Source of the DNA: Hymenobacter aerilatus
GTDB taxonomy: Bacteria; Bacteroidota; Bacteroidia; Cytophagales; Hymenobacteraceae
DNA length: 64,000 nucleotides
Reading direction: 5' to 3'
Assembly: GCF_022921095.1 (NCBI RefSeq)
Contig: NZ_CP095053.1
Location: 3,204,501 to 3,268,500, forward strand
How positions within the stretch are numbered: position 1 is the stretch's first letter; each line of letters starts with the position of its first letter. Below the pieces are notes generated by a model that was given only the letters and a program-made list of their open reading frames with translations, did not search any database and was not told the origin of the DNA. Made by a program: the position numbers and the translations under genes. Below are positions 1 to 9,520 of this stretch, in pieces.

Positions 1-1242
1 AAATTCCTAGGAGCTATTGCACTAGGACTTATTTATCAGTTCTATTACGGTGGGGGCGACACATTTAATTATCATTACCACACGAAGATTATTCACCAGG
101 CTTTCAGCGACTCATTTCCGTTAGGCTGGAAGATTATTATGGCTAATGGTGAACGGCTACCGGAAATCAGCCGGTATACGGCTGGAATGTTCTGGTGGCA
201 GCCGAACAACACCGAAATGTTTGTTGTTAAAATTGCTAGTATAATAAGCTTATTTTGTTTTAACACCTACAGTATAATCAGTTTAGTATTTGCCGCTATA
301 AGTTTTTGTGGCATATGGGCTATGTATATAACGTTTGTAAACTTATATCCATTGGCCTATAAAAAAATAGCTATTGCCGTATTTTTCCTACCCTCCGTAT
401 TCTTTTGGGGCTCTGGCCTTGGGAAGGACTCTCTTTGCATTGGAGCACTAGGATGGTGCTTCTATGGCTTTTACCATGTATTTATTGCTCGAAAGAATAT
501 AGTGCAAGCGGGTATATTGGGTGCACTGGGCGCTTATATTCTTATCTCAGCCAAAGTATATATTTTATTATCCTTTATGCCGCCGGCCCTTTTTTGGGTT
601 TTTAACGAAAATAGCAGCCGCATCAAATCAGATTTACTGCGCTTGTCATTAAAACCCCTTTTTATTATAGCAGGAGCTGCAATTGCCTTTTTTGGAGCCA
701 CTAATCTTACTGCTGGTGATGAGCGCTTCGACGTAGAGAAAATCGGGGAACGCAGCCGAATAACGCAAACATACCTTACCGAGTATGTGGCGAGTGGCTC
801 TGTATATCATATTGGGAAGCTAGACGGCTCGCTAGCATCCATTGTAGCGGTTGCACCGCAAGCTGTCATTGTATCGTTGTTCCGCCCGTTTTTATTTGAG
901 GCTCGCAACCCGGTAATGCTGCTATCAGCAATGGAGGCCACTTTATTCCTTTGGCTCACCATTACGTTATTCTATCGCACAGGTTTATTCAAAGGACTGC
1001 TTTTAATTGCCAGAACTCCTGTGCTATTATTCAGTTTTCTATTCACTATAATCTTCGCCATTGGTGTAGGCGTCAACAGTGGCAACTTCGGCACTTTGGT
1101 ACGTTATAAGATTCCTCTGATGCCCTTCTATTTATCTGCGCTGTATATTATGCAATCGATGGCGCAGTCCCGGCGGCGCTCCAAGGTCTCTGCTCAATCG
1201 AATAGAGCAAGAAAAGTAGGCCGATTAGCTGTCACAGAATAA
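1..1242 (+). CDS. Polytopic membrane protein of polysaccharide locus (5' partial)
   Basis: The reading frame is open from the first base of the window, so the start lies upstream; the first internal ATG is at 139. The product is a multi-pass membrane protein with about eight hydrophobic segments and an early loop reading PSVFFWGSGLGKDS. This layout is common in uncharacterised membrane proteins beside glycosyltransferase genes in Bacteroidota, and a role as a polymerase or lipid-linked glycan enzyme is possible, but I recognise no family. It is the only plus-strand gene before 36 kb. Its last 49 bases overlap convergently with the 3' end of the next gene on the minus strand. The base composition is more AT-rich than most of the neighbouring genes. 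Confidence 0.75.
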   Translation, partial: KFLGAIALGLIYQFYYGGGDTFNYHYHTKIIHQAFSDSFPLGWKIIMANGERLPEISRYTAGMFWWQPNNTEMFVVKIASIISLFCFNTYSIISLVFAAISFCGIWAMYITFVNLYPLAYKKIAIAVFFLPSVFFWGSGLGKDSLCIGALGWCFYGFYHVFIARKNIVQAGILGALGAYILISAKVYILLSFMPPALFWVFNENSSRIKSDLLRLSLKPLFIIAGAAIAFFGATNLTAGDERFDVEKIGERSRITQTYLTEYVASGSVYHIGKLDGSLASIVAVAPQAVIVSLFRPFLFEARNPVMLLSAMEATLFLWLTITLFYRTGLFKGLLLIARTPVLLFSFLFTIIFAIGVGVNSGNFGTLVRYKIPLMPFYLSALYIMQSMAQSRRRSKVSAQSNRARKVGRLAVTE

Positions 1243-2261
1243 CGTTGCTCTACGGTCTGCCGAGCGGCTTGCCCCATACGAGTACGTAAGTCCGGATCTT
1301 GTAATAAGCGGCGCAGGGCCACTTCCCATTCAGCGGGTGTTGCACAGATATTGCCATTTAAGCCATCTGTCACTACTTCCGTGTTCATACCTACCGGCGA
1401 CACCAGGGCTGGCTCGCCTAAAGCCATGTATTGCAAGGCTTTGAAGGCGCACTTTCCCTGTGCCCACTTATCATCTTCCAGCGGCATCAAGCCCACGTGA
1501 AACGCGAGCAGATCCGCAATTTCCGCTTCCTTACGCCAGGGTTGATATACCAAACTACGCAGCGGTAGAGTGGGTGGCTGATTTGATATCACCCGAAATT
1601 CAAAGTCGAATTCCTTTTCCAGCTTCGCCAACACAGGCACCACCTGCCAAATGTATTTCAGCGTGGAGTGTGTACCCGTCCAGCCGATAACTAGCCTACC
1701 CTCTGCCTCTTGGTTGCGCACCCGATTATGCAGATGCACTGTATCAATGGTTGTGGGATTGATAATGGCATTCGGATTGAATTGCTGCGCATACTCGCGC
1801 AGGTAGGCATTGCCACAGCTTACCTTGTAGGCCCAGCGGCAGATACTACCCACCTTGTGGTGCCATTTGATACCTGCCACCACTTTATTGGCTGCCGATG
1901 TATTGGGTATCCAAATGGCATCATCAAAATCGTAGATGATTTTTTTCTTCCACACCTTCGCCAGCAGCCATTCAAATAACGGTGGCCCAATAGGAGACGC
2001 TTCTCGGTGAACAAACACATAGTCATATCTATGCGCCGTGAATAATTGAATTGCGCGTCGTAAAAATCCTTTTAGTATTCCCCAAGCCTTTTGTACATGA
2101 TGGCCAGGCAAGTACAAAATATTCCAGGTGGTTTCTGAGATAAAGGGTGCTACCCGATACTGATAGCCAGCGGCCGCAAGGGTCTCAAAATATTGCTCGA
2201 AGCGAAAACGCTGTGAAGGAGCCCGGCCCAGTGGATAAGGAACGAGAAAAAGAATGTTCAA
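1194..2261 (-). CDS. Glycosyltransferase, GT4-like
   Basis: This is a 355-residue glycosyltransferase of GT-B type. The N-terminus begins MNILFLVPYPLGRAPSQRFR, typical of the acceptor domain, and the C-terminal half carries the donor-site region GLMPLEDDKWAQGKCAFK followed by LQYMALGEPALVSPVG, as in GT4 enzymes. It should transfer a sugar from a nucleotide-sugar to the growing glycan at the cytoplasmic face of the membrane. Donor and acceptor cannot be read from sequence. It is the last gene of the long minus-strand polysaccharide operon and its stop lies inside the converging membrane-protein gene. ATG at 2261 is the natural start. Confidence 0.88.
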   Translation of the reverse strand: MNILFLVPYPLGRAPSQRFRFEQYFETLAAAGYQYRVAPFISETTWNILYLPGHHVQKAWGILKGFLRRAIQLFTAHRYDYVFVHREASPIGPPLFEWLLAKVWKKKIIYDFDDAIWIPNTSAANKVVAGIKWHHKVGSICRWAYKVSCGNAYLREYAQQFNPNAIINPTTIDTVHLHNRVRNQEAEGRLVIGWTGTHSTLKYIWQVVPVLAKLEKEFDFEFRVISNQPPTLPLRSLVYQPWRKEAEIADLLAFHVGLMPLEDDKWAQGKCAFKALQYMALGEPALVSPVGMNTEVVTDGLNGNICATPAEWEVALRRLLQDPDLRTRMGQAARQTVEQRYSVTANRPTFLALFD

Positions 2262-2433
2262 GAGTCAGTAGCTGATTGCGTGAGGCGACTTTTATATTTT
2301 TGCCAATGGTATACTGCAACGGTTGGAAAAGGCCTACCCTGGCTAAACCGTTGCTTGGTTTCCTACCTTCCATCATGCAAGCAAACGAGAAGCTAGCGGT
2401 TGCCTACCCGTCTAATTTATGCAGTTTTCTTGC

Positions 2434-3636
2434 TTATGTGCTGAGCAGCATAGTGTAGGCTTGACGGGCGCGCTCGAGACTCCGGTAACGCGCAGCCAGC
2501 TCCCGAATCCGAATCCGGAGATTCGGTTCGGTTAGCAGCTGCCTCAGATGTTGCACGCTTTGCCTGACACTTTCCGGTTTGCGCAGATCAAATACGGCCC
2601 CGCCTGCTTCAGCTTCAATAATGGCCGAATCATCACCCACACCGGGTGTCACCAATACGGGTAAACCGCTTGCCCAATACTCGCCAATCTTAATAGCGGA
2701 GCAAAACAACCGGCACGGCGCAGGTTTGATGGTAGCAAACGCAAAGTCAGCGGCCGACAAGTAGTCGGGCACCTCAGCATGGGGCGCTTTGGTGACGAAG
2801 AACGAATCCGACGGCAATCCGGCAGCAGTCAACTTACACTGTACTTCCTGCTCAGGATCAGGCGTGAGGATAATTAGTCTGAAACCAGAGCCAAACTGAT
2901 CAGCAGCAGCCCGAAATACCTGAAAAGCCTCCTCATCGTAATAGATGCCACCAAATTTCCCTACATAGATGCCCACTAGAGCAGTAGAAGCGAATCCTAA
3001 ACGCTGCCGGATGCGTTGTCTGGCTTCGTCCTCGAAAGCAAACTGAGTGATGTCGACCGAGCAGGGTACGGTAGCAATGCGAGCAGCCGGCACCCCTTCC
3101 TTGATGAGTTGCCGACGATAATTTTCGGCTACCGGCATTAGTCCGCTGGCTAGCCGTTTCTGTTTTTTTTCCCAGTGTCGCTGAAACAGATAGCGCGGAT
3201 CGTAGCGCCGCCATACGCCCGACTCGAGCATATAGTCAGCATGCGGCTCAAACGACTCAACGTAAAATGGCAGCTTTATTTTCTTCCATACTAAGTATGC
3301 CAATGCACCAGCTGGGGCGCCACGCGCTAAGATAAAATCAGGTCGAAATTCAGCAGCCTGCCGCACAAGCTCGTCTGGAAACCGCGTGAAATCCTCAATT
3401 TTCGTAAGAATAACATTTTGGCCAGGCTTTGATCGAAGCGGCAAGAAGGTGATTTTGGGGGTAAGGTAGCCTGGCGCAAATGTTAATTCGGCTTGCGCCA
3501 TTGCACCCCGCTCAATCGTAACGAGCCGGATAGCTTCTACATCGGAGCGCTCCTGCAACACGCGCAAATGGGGAAACACCGTGCTGGTGGTTAGGCCATC
3601 ATTCAGGCTCCAATATCCTAAGAATAAGATTCGCAT
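2434..3636 (-). CDS. Glycosyltransferase, GT4-like
   Basis: A 400-residue GT-B glycosyltransferase. The N-terminal half resembles Glyco_transf_4 acceptor domains; the second half has a Rossmann-like donor domain with GIYVGKFGGIYYDEEAF, then APHAEVPDYLSAADFAFATIKP and a late IKIGEYWASGLPVLVTPGVGD segment, which corresponds to the E-x7-E-type donor site of GT4 enzymes. It presumably adds one sugar of the O-antigen or capsule repeat. It is separated from the downstream GT4 by 172 bases with no visible gene and from the upstream GT2 by 45 bases, so co-transcription is likely. The substrate is unknown. Confidence 0.88.
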   Translation of the reverse strand: MRILFLGYWSLNDGLTTSTVFPHLRVLQERSDVEAIRLVTIERGAMAQAELTFAPGYLTPKITFLPLRSKPGQNVILTKIEDFTRFPDELVRQAAEFRPDFILARGAPAGALAYLVWKKIKLPFYVESFEPHADYMLESGVWRRYDPRYLFQRHWEKKQKRLASGLMPVAENYRRQLIKEGVPAARIATVPCSVDITQFAFEDEARQRIRQRLGFASTALVGIYVGKFGGIYYDEEAFQVFRAAADQFGSGFRLIILTPDPEQEVQCKLTAAGLPSDSFFVTKAPHAEVPDYLSAADFAFATIKPAPCRLFCSAIKIGEYWASGLPVLVTPGVGDDSAIIEAEAGGAVFDLRKPESVRQSVQHLRQLLTEPNLRIRIRELAARYRSLERARQAYTMLLST

Positions 3637-3681
3637 AGGGCTCTTCAGCAGGAAGCCAGTATATATAATTGGATAGGCAGC

Positions 3682-4578
3682 TTATCTTTTGAGTAAGCTT
3701 ATCAACTGTGGGCCGGCCAACACCCGCAGCAGAAGTATCACAGCTGCTTTACGACTCAACCCTGGGGCAGCGCGACGAGCAAAGCGCCAGGCCTGCGCCC
3801 GGTAGCCATCGGCATAGGCATGAATAGCACAAAGGTAGTACACTCGCCCGAGCAGGCGCCGCTGCTGATCGGGGGTAAGCGCTAAGTGCCGTTGCATCCA
3901 GCCAGCGGCCAGGTCAAGCCGGCGGATCAGTCCCTGATTATCGGCTCGCATGGAGCGTTGGTCGTGGTCGTTCATCGTGAGCGTTACAGCATCTACTAGC
4001 TGCACTGCCTCACCGTGCTGGGTATTCTGCAGCAGAAACAGCCAGTCCTCCACGGCTGCGTAGCGGCGGTCTTCCTCAAAAAGATAAAGCTTGTCGTTTT
4101 TCCGCCGCACGCAAACATTACAGGCCAGTGCATTGCCTGTGATAAACGTTTCAAACCCTAACGGCCCGGCAGGTATTGAAGCCAGGTCGCTCGGCCGGCG
4201 CTGACCATCCCGGTCAAAATCGTACTTGGTAGCAATGAAATTTGGTTGGCTCAGTCCCTGAATTTTTTCGTGTAACGTAGCGAGGTGCTCAGGATGAAGT
4301 AAGTCATCAGAGTCTAAAAACAACACGTAATCCCCCTTGGCGAGGGCAAAACCGTAGTTGCGAGCTGCGCCTCGCTCACCATTATTTTTTGGCAGATACT
4401 GAATGCGCGGGTCAGTGAATTGCGCTACTACCGCTGCTGTATCGTCGGTACTACCATCGTCAACTACCAGCACCTCATACGCCGTAAAGGTTTGATTGAG
4501 TACTGAATACAACGTACTTGCGATAAAAGTAGCGCGGTTGTACGTTGGGATGACAATGCTAAAAAACGGAGCAAACAT
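3682..4578 (-). CDS. Glycosyltransferase family 2
   Basis: A 298-residue GT-A glycosyltransferase. The start FFSIVIPTYNRATFIAST is the classical GT2 nucleotide-binding opening, followed by VVDDGSTDDT and a DxD-type LFLDSDDLLHPEH metal-binding motif near residue 95. The C-terminal third is helical and Arg-rich without a clear transmembrane helix, so the enzyme is probably a peripheral cytoplasmic protein acting on a lipid-linked acceptor. It lies between GT genes in the minus-strand polysaccharide operon and is preceded by a roughly 650-base gene-free stretch. Donor and acceptor are not predictable. Confidence 0.92.
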   Translation of the reverse strand: MFAPFFSIVIPTYNRATFIASTLYSVLNQTFTAYEVLVVDDGSTDDTAAVVAQFTDPRIQYLPKNNGERGAARNYGFALAKGDYVLFLDSDDLLHPEHLATLHEKIQGLSQPNFIATKYDFDRDGQRRPSDLASIPAGPLGFETFITGNALACNVCVRRKNDKLYLFEEDRRYAAVEDWLFLLQNTQHGEAVQLVDAVTLTMNDHDQRSMRADNQGLIRRLDLAAGWMQRHLALTPDQQRRLLGRVYYLCAIHAYADGYRAQAWRFARRAAPGLSRKAAVILLLRVLAGPQLISLLKR

Positions 4579-5230
4579 GCAGACAGGATGAAAAGCGAAG
4601 TGAGTTGCTCATGACGCTGCACAATTCTACGCACGTCGCTGGGCATTACTAGCCGGCCTTCAAAGATAATGGGCTGTTGGTTACCGGAACCAAGCAGAGT
4701 TTCCAGCGGTCAGCAGTATAGAGGGTACGTCAGATACGCTTGTCTAGTACTCATCAAGTACGTCCCGCAACGCGCCATTATACAGGCCACAACGATGGCA
4801 CGCATGATCATACCTAGGCTGGTCAAGAGACGCAGCCCAGTTTGATCAACCGGCCTATACCGTGGGCAGCCAAATGAGTGGAGGTATAAGAGCCATAGAT
4901 GCTTATGATTCGCAAGCAACGTACAGAGCTTCATTGGCTATTGAGCTCTACTCGAGGCGCATTAAGGCCTGGGCGGTCGCAAGACGGCTACGGGCCAATG
5001 CTTGTGGAAGGCCCTACTACGTCGCGCCTAGTACCGCACTACTGTATAAAAGCTCTACTGGCACGTCCTACCCCATACCATCCACCGGGTTAGGCACACC
5101 AGTGCTGCGTCGTTCGCGCGCTTTGCTCCTCTAACCGCTCCTTAGTCATGCACTACGTACCCATTTAACTGCTTAAGCAAGCACAGCCTACGATGCCCTA
5201 TCGTCCAGACTGCTACCCTATTGTACATCT
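4579..5230. other. Gene-free stretch within the polysaccharide cluster
   Basis: This 652-base interval between two glycosyltransferase genes contains only short ORFs on both strands (longest about 90 codons) whose translations show no recognisable family, no signal peptide and poor codon quality. No strong terminator hairpin or insertion-sequence end was seen. It could be the remains of a deleted gene or an untranslated region; nothing firmer can be supported. Confidence 0.5.
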
Positions 5231-6322
5231 CTATTTCACTGCTGCTAAATCAGCAAGCATTACCACTGCTATTCGCTTGGCATTTGCTTCCGAGCCGAAC
5301 TTGGCCTGCTCTACTCCTTGTACAAAATCACCGATGGCCTCGATATGGTTCATGTAAGCGGCGTAGGACATATTTTTAATAAACTCATACACCTGCGCGT
5401 CAGAAGCAAAATTTCTTCTGTCAATAAAGCATTGAGCTGGTATAAACCGCTCTATCTCCGCTTCGCCCAGATAGATAGGCACGCAGGATGCGGCAAAGCA
5501 GTCGAATATTTTTTCGGAGATGTACCCGGCCAGCACGGTATTTTCGTAGCAAATGGCAAACCGGTAGTTGCGGAAAGTCAGGATTTTATCATTCGGGGGC
5601 ACTGGTCCTCTGCCTACTGCCTGGAAGTGCCGCTGCCGCCGCTTGACAACCACATCAACCACTTGGTTGACCAATGGTGCCGGCAGGAATTGCTGCAATA
5701 CGCCCAGGCCCCGGAAGCTCTGCAACAACCGGGGATTGATGCCGCGGCTATACAATGAGAAATCCTCCGGGTGGTGATGGGCAAACCACTTCACCGTTTG
5801 GTAGCGCGTGTACAGCAACGACGAGGAGCCTGCCTTGGGCTTGGTCATCTGAAACATGCCGGCCATAAGCACGCACAGCTTCCGGCGCTGAAACTCTTCC
5901 TCGGAAACTGAGGTGAAAGCAGGCAGCCCTTCCAGGTCAATGGCGAAATAGTGATGAATGTATTTGTTGCCGTCGGCCAGCGTGTAATCGTAGGTGAATA
6001 TCCGGTCGAACACTGTATGATTCTCCTTTTTCCACACTTCAGGATAATAGGTAGCGGGCTCGTTCAGCAGCAGATACACTAGCTGCTTGGGCTGGCGTTG
6101 GTAGGTTTGAAAAAAATCCACCACATCCAGCCCAATTACCATGGTTGAATTCTCGGGTGGGTGAATATCCTGGGTTGCCAGGTCAATGCCTTGTGCGGCC
6201 AGCTGTCGGCGAAGCTCGGCAAACATGTAGCCGTAATTTTTGATACCGTTGATAGGCAAATCAGAAAAAATTCTATTTTGCAAAAAATCAGGCTCATTAA
6301 GAACAACTAAAGTGGCTTTCAT
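5231..6322 (-). CDS. Glycosyltransferase family 10 (fucosyltransferase-like)
   Basis: A 363-residue protein whose C-terminal half carries the GT10 signature: YRFAICYENT at about 253-262, then GYISEKIFDCFAASCVPIYLG at about 267-287. This matches the alpha-1,3/1,4-fucosyltransferase donor site (FxxxFENS... YxTEKlxdal.agxvPV.xG). Family members transfer L-fucose from GDP-L-fucose. gmd and fcl, which make GDP-L-fucose, lie about 22 kb away on the same strand, so this enzyme is the likely consumer. The N-terminal half is the variable acceptor domain. No membrane anchor is seen. A related sugar donor cannot be excluded. Confidence 0.88.
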   Translation of the reverse strand: MKATLVVLNEPDFLQNRIFSDLPINGIKNYGYMFAELRRQLAAQGIDLATQDIHPPENSTMVIGLDVVDFFQTYQRQPKQLVYLLLNEPATYYPEVWKKENHTVFDRIFTYDYTLADGNKYIHHYFAIDLEGLPAFTSVSEEEFQRRKLCVLMAGMFQMTKPKAGSSSLLYTRYQTVKWFAHHHPEDFSLYSRGINPRLLQSFRGLGVLQQFLPAPLVNQVVDVVVKRRQRHFQAVGRGPVPPNDKILTFRNYRFAICYENTVLAGYISEKIFDCFAASCVPIYLGEAEIERFIPAQCFIDRRNFASDAQVYEFIKNMSYAAYMNHIEAIGDFVQGVEQAKFGSEANAKRIAVVMLADLAAVK

Positions 6323-6362
6323 TGTACAGCTTAATAAATTACTGCGTCTGATACGATTTTTT

Positions 6363-7460
6363 CTACCGCGCTTCTTTTACCAGAAAATCCTTCAGGTGGC
6401 TCACTTCAACGGTTACATCGTAATTATTTCGGTGAACCTGAGCGGCGTGTAGCGGCGCACAGGGAATAACCCGGTAGTCTATTCCAAGATTCGCGCACAT
6501 ATTGAAATAGCAGAGGTTCGGATTTTCCGCGTCCATTAACTCAACAACCTGCGCATGCTCCGGCAAAAACAGCAGGTTGGTCATATTCGCGCCGTGCAGG
6601 CCTACGAAAATACTCGTGGCCTGCATCAGCTGAATTTGCTGCTCCAAGGTGTATTCTTCGAAGTAAACCACCTCAAATCCGTTGGCCAGCAACAGCGGTA
6701 GCAGCTCCTCTTCGTTTAGAAGCCGCCGCGTTTTTTGCCGACTTCGCGACGCATACACGCGGCGACTGGCAGCAACCGGGGGCTGTGGGGCTAGGGCCGC
6801 CAGCAGGCGGCGGCGCACCTCCAGCAGCAGCGCCTGGTCCTGGCGGCCAACGGGGGCCGTGTGCCCCGGCATAACTAGGTCCATCCCGCGCGCGAAGGCC
6901 AGCTTCTCAACAAACTGAAACCGGGAAAACCCCAGGGCCCGAGCCGTTGTCAGCAGATACTCCGGCGCGGCGGCTGGCAGCAGCAGCGCACAGTTGGGGC
7001 TTGTTTCCCGGAGCAGCAGCAAGCGGGGCAGGGCATCGGCCAGCCAATGGTAGTAGTTGTTTACCGACCAGTAGTCGTGTACCAGGCCAAAGCGGCCGCT
7101 GAGCCTTACCACCGGGTTACCTACCCACTGCCGCAAGCCATACGCCCCCGTAAACTCGGCGGCGCTTTCATGGTAGGGCAGGCTGGGCACAAACACCTGT
7201 AGCCCGCGCAGCACCACCCCGTGCCAGGATACGGCGGCTCGTGGCAGCGTATACACCACCTTCGCCGGGCTGGCTACCGCCTCGTTGAACAGCGCCCGAA
7301 AAGCCGGGGACAGCTCCGCAGCGTTGCAGGGAGGCCGGGGCACGTAATCGGGGCCGGCTGGCCCTACTACCTGCTGCGTGAAGGCCGGCGGCCGCACCAC
7401 CGCGGTGCCTACCCACCCCACTACCCGATTTAAGGCCTGCCGCACAAATGACTTCACCAT
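6363..7460 (-). CDS. Glycosyltransferase family 61 / DUF563
   Basis: About 365 residues from the ATG at 7460. That start is preferred over an in-frame upstream one because it leaves a 2-base gap to the stop of the upstream gene. Diagnostic segments are GLVHDYWSVNNYYHWLADAL in the middle and GLHGANMTNLLFLP near the C-terminus, as in the DUF563/GT61 family, which includes plant xylan arabinosyl- and xylosyltransferases and many bacterial capsule-locus proteins. It probably transfers a pentose or hexose to the surface glycan; xylose is plausible because the cluster makes UDP-xylose, but that link is inference. It lies in tight operon arrangement with GT genes on both sides. Confidence 0.87.
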   Translation of the reverse strand: MVKSFVRQALNRVVGWVGTAVVRPPAFTQQVVGPAGPDYVPRPPCNAAELSPAFRALFNEAVASPAKVVYTLPRAAVSWHGVVLRGLQVFVPSLPYHESAAEFTGAYGLRQWVGNPVVRLSGRFGLVHDYWSVNNYYHWLADALPRLLLLRETSPNCALLLPAAAPEYLLTTARALGFSRFQFVEKLAFARGMDLVMPGHTAPVGRQDQALLLEVRRRLLAALAPQPPVAASRRVYASRSRQKTRRLLNEEELLPLLLANGFEVVYFEEYTLEQQIQLMQATSIFVGLHGANMTNLLFLPEHAQVVELMDAENPNLCYFNMCANLGIDYRVIPCAPLHAAQVHRNNYDVTVEVSHLKDFLVKEAR

Positions 7461-7462
7461 AC

Positions 7463-8407
7463 TCAGCGAGATTGGGAAAGCAGCCGGGTTTTCAGCCAGT
7501 ACGGAATGCTTTTCAGGTAGTAGCCGTAGCGCCCGGTCTGGCGCGCCAGCTTCCAATAGCCTCTGATGCCGGCTGGTATGCTGCCTGTGGTCAGATTGTG
7601 CCGGGCCAGATTGGCAGCACTACGAACAATGGCGATTTCGTTGATGTCCACGGCGCGGGCAGCCCCAATGGCCTGTAGCTGCGGCGTCAGCTGCCGCCGC
7701 ACCTGCACTTCCTTTTCGTGCATGCGGTAGGCATTGTGGCTGGTGCTGGTGGGGTGCACGCGCACCAGGGCCCAGGCTTCGGGGCGTGGGTCGAAGAGGA
7801 AGTGTGCCCCGGCCATGGCGCACCGAATCCAGTATTGCCAGTCTTCCACCCAGCGCAACTCCTCGTCGAACACGCCTACCTTTTTGAGCAGCTTCATGCG
7901 TAGCAGCGGCGCGTTGGATACCATAATATTGCCTTCCAGCAGGGCATTCAGCAGCTCTTCGCCCTGGCCCTGCACCCCGTGCACCCACGCTTCGTCCTGC
8001 ATATTGGCTGAGCGGCTGAGCGTATCCGGCGCGCCGTGCCGGAAGTAGCGCATGTCGCCGTACACCAGATCAGCTTCCCGATGGCTTTCCAGCAAGGCTA
8101 CCTGGGTTTGCAGCTTGCCGGGAGCCAGCAGGTCGTCGGAGTCCAGGAATTGCAGGTAGGTGCCCCGCGCCTCCCGGATGCCGTGGTTGCGGGCCGCCGA
8201 CATGCCTTTATTGTCTTGGTAAATATAGCGAAACCTGGCATCTCGGGCCTGGTACTCCTCGCCTATTGCCCGCGAATTATCGGTCGAGCCGTCGTCGATG
8301 AGGAGACACTCCCAGTGCGGATACGTTTGAGCCAGCACCGAATCCAGGGTTTCGGGCAGCAGCCAGCCGTAGTTATAGCAAGGGATGATGATGCTTACCA
8401 GATTCAT
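7463..8407 (-). CDS. Glycosyltransferase family 2
   Basis: About 314 residues from the ATG at 8407, where the protein opens with MNLVSIIIPCYNYGWLLPET, the expected GT2 N-terminus. The in-frame extension to 8587 would overlap the upstream gene by more than 150 bases and is Ala/Arg-rich, so it is rejected. VLIDDGSTDNS-type and LQFLDSDDLLAPGK motifs give the nucleotide- and metal-binding sites. It should add one sugar to the lipid-linked glycan at the cytoplasmic membrane face. Its stop nearly abuts the start of the GT61 gene. Specificity is unknown. Confidence 0.92.
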   Translation of the reverse strand: MNLVSIIIPCYNYGWLLPETLDSVLAQTYPHWECLLIDDGSTDNSRAIGEEYQARDARFRYIYQDNKGMSAARNHGIREARGTYLQFLDSDDLLAPGKLQTQVALLESHREADLVYGDMRYFRHGAPDTLSRSANMQDEAWVHGVQGQGEELLNALLEGNIMVSNAPLLRMKLLKKVGVFDEELRWVEDWQYWIRCAMAGAHFLFDPRPEAWALVRVHPTSTSHNAYRMHEKEVQVRRQLTPQLQAIGAARAVDINEIAIVRSAANLARHNLTTGSIPAGIRGYWKLARQTGRYGYYLKSIPYWLKTRLLSQSR

Positions 8408-8430
8408 GCGCTTAACGAGAAATAAACAGC

Positions 8431-9504
8431 CTAACGCCGCAGCAATCCTTGCGGCAGCACATACAGCCGAAGCAGCTGCTTGAGCACGACCCAGTTGAGC
8501 GGCAACCCGTGTTGGCGGGCAACAGCCAGGCAGGCCTGCGCCGCGGCGTACCGGCCGGCCGCGCTGTGGCGGTGTACCGCCAGCCACGCCTGATGGCGCA
8601 CGAAGGCAGTTAGCTCCTGCGCAGGAATCTGCACCGGGTAGCGGGTCGGCACAAAAGGCGTGGCCTTCTCTACGATAAGCTGCCGTACGGCGTCCAGCAA
8701 CATGGGTGGCTGATTGGCGCTGTAGAGCACGTTGTAGAAAACCCGCTGAATGTCCTGCTCGAAATGACTGCCTTCCGCCACCGTCTTGGAGGCCTCATGC
8801 AGCCGGAAATACGTGAGCATGCTCTCTGAAAGCAGCACCCTGCTTTGGCCGGCTTGCAGCAAATAGCGGAACCACAGATCTAAATCCATGGTGTAGCGGA
8901 ACTGCTCGTCAACGCCCAGCTGCCTGAAAACACTGGCTTTGAAAAAGGTGGACGGCTGGTTGATTTGGTGTCGGTTCAGCGTGTCGCCGACGGTGGCCTC
9001 CAGGCCCATGCGCATGCCGCGCGTATCCAGTTGGCTGATGTCGCCCAGGAAATAGTCGCAGCGGCCGCACAGCACATCGTAGCGCGTCAGGTCGAACTCG
9101 CGGGCCAGGCTGTAGAAAGCCCCCGGCGCCAGCAAATCGTCGCTGTTAATCCAATTGACGATGTCGCCCGTCACCTGAGCTAGTCCTTTCTGAATGGCGT
9201 GGCTCTGGCCCCGGTCTTTCTCACTCACCCAGTACGTTATCCAGGGCTCGTACTTCCGGATTACGTCCAGCGTATTGTCGGTGCTGCCCGCGTCAATAAT
9301 AATCAGCTCGTAGCGGGGGTAGTTCTGCGCAATAACCGAGCGGATGGTTTCCTCCAAGTACTGCCCCTGGTTGTAGCTGGGCGTGATAATAGAAATTAGC
9401 GGCAGCGGACCATCTGGCAGCACAGGAGCCGGCAGCTCGCCAGCTCGCCAGGGCCACTGCGTTTTTTCGGCCGGCGTCGGCGACATGGGGGCAAGGTCAG
9501 ACAT
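8431..9504 (-). CDS. Glycosyltransferase family 2
   Basis: About 357 residues from the ATG at 9504 (MSDLAPMSP); a second ATG at 9486 is also possible. A longer frame to 9606 would overlap the upstream gene and is not used. The GT2 core starts after a 30-residue leader at LISIITPSYNQGQYLEETIR, followed by IIDAGSTDNT and VNWINSDDLLAPGA, the DxD-type site. Glycosyltransferases of this WcaA-like type are common in capsule and O-antigen loci. The C-terminal 90 residues are Arg/Leu-rich and helical. Donor and acceptor are not predictable. Confidence 0.91.
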   Translation of the reverse strand: MSDLAPMSPTPAEKTQWPWRAGELPAPVLPDGPLPLISIITPSYNQGQYLEETIRSVIAQNYPRYELIIIDAGSTDNTLDVIRKYEPWITYWVSEKDRGQSHAIQKGLAQVTGDIVNWINSDDLLAPGAFYSLAREFDLTRYDVLCGRCDYFLGDISQLDTRGMRMGLEATVGDTLNRHQINQPSTFFKASVFRQLGVDEQFRYTMDLDLWFRYLLQAGQSRVLLSESMLTYFRLHEASKTVAEGSHFEQDIQRVFYNVLYSANQPPMLLDAVRQLIVEKATPFVPTRYPVQIPAQELTAFVRHQAWLAVHRHSAAGRYAAAQACLAVARQHGLPLNWVVLKQLLRLYVLPQGLLRR

Positions 9505-9520
9505 AGGCGTTGCTCGTTGA

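Noticed and set aside
4862..5134. 90-codon plus-strand ORF in the GT-operon gap
   Set aside because: Opposite strand to the operon, no recognisable domain and atypical codon use.
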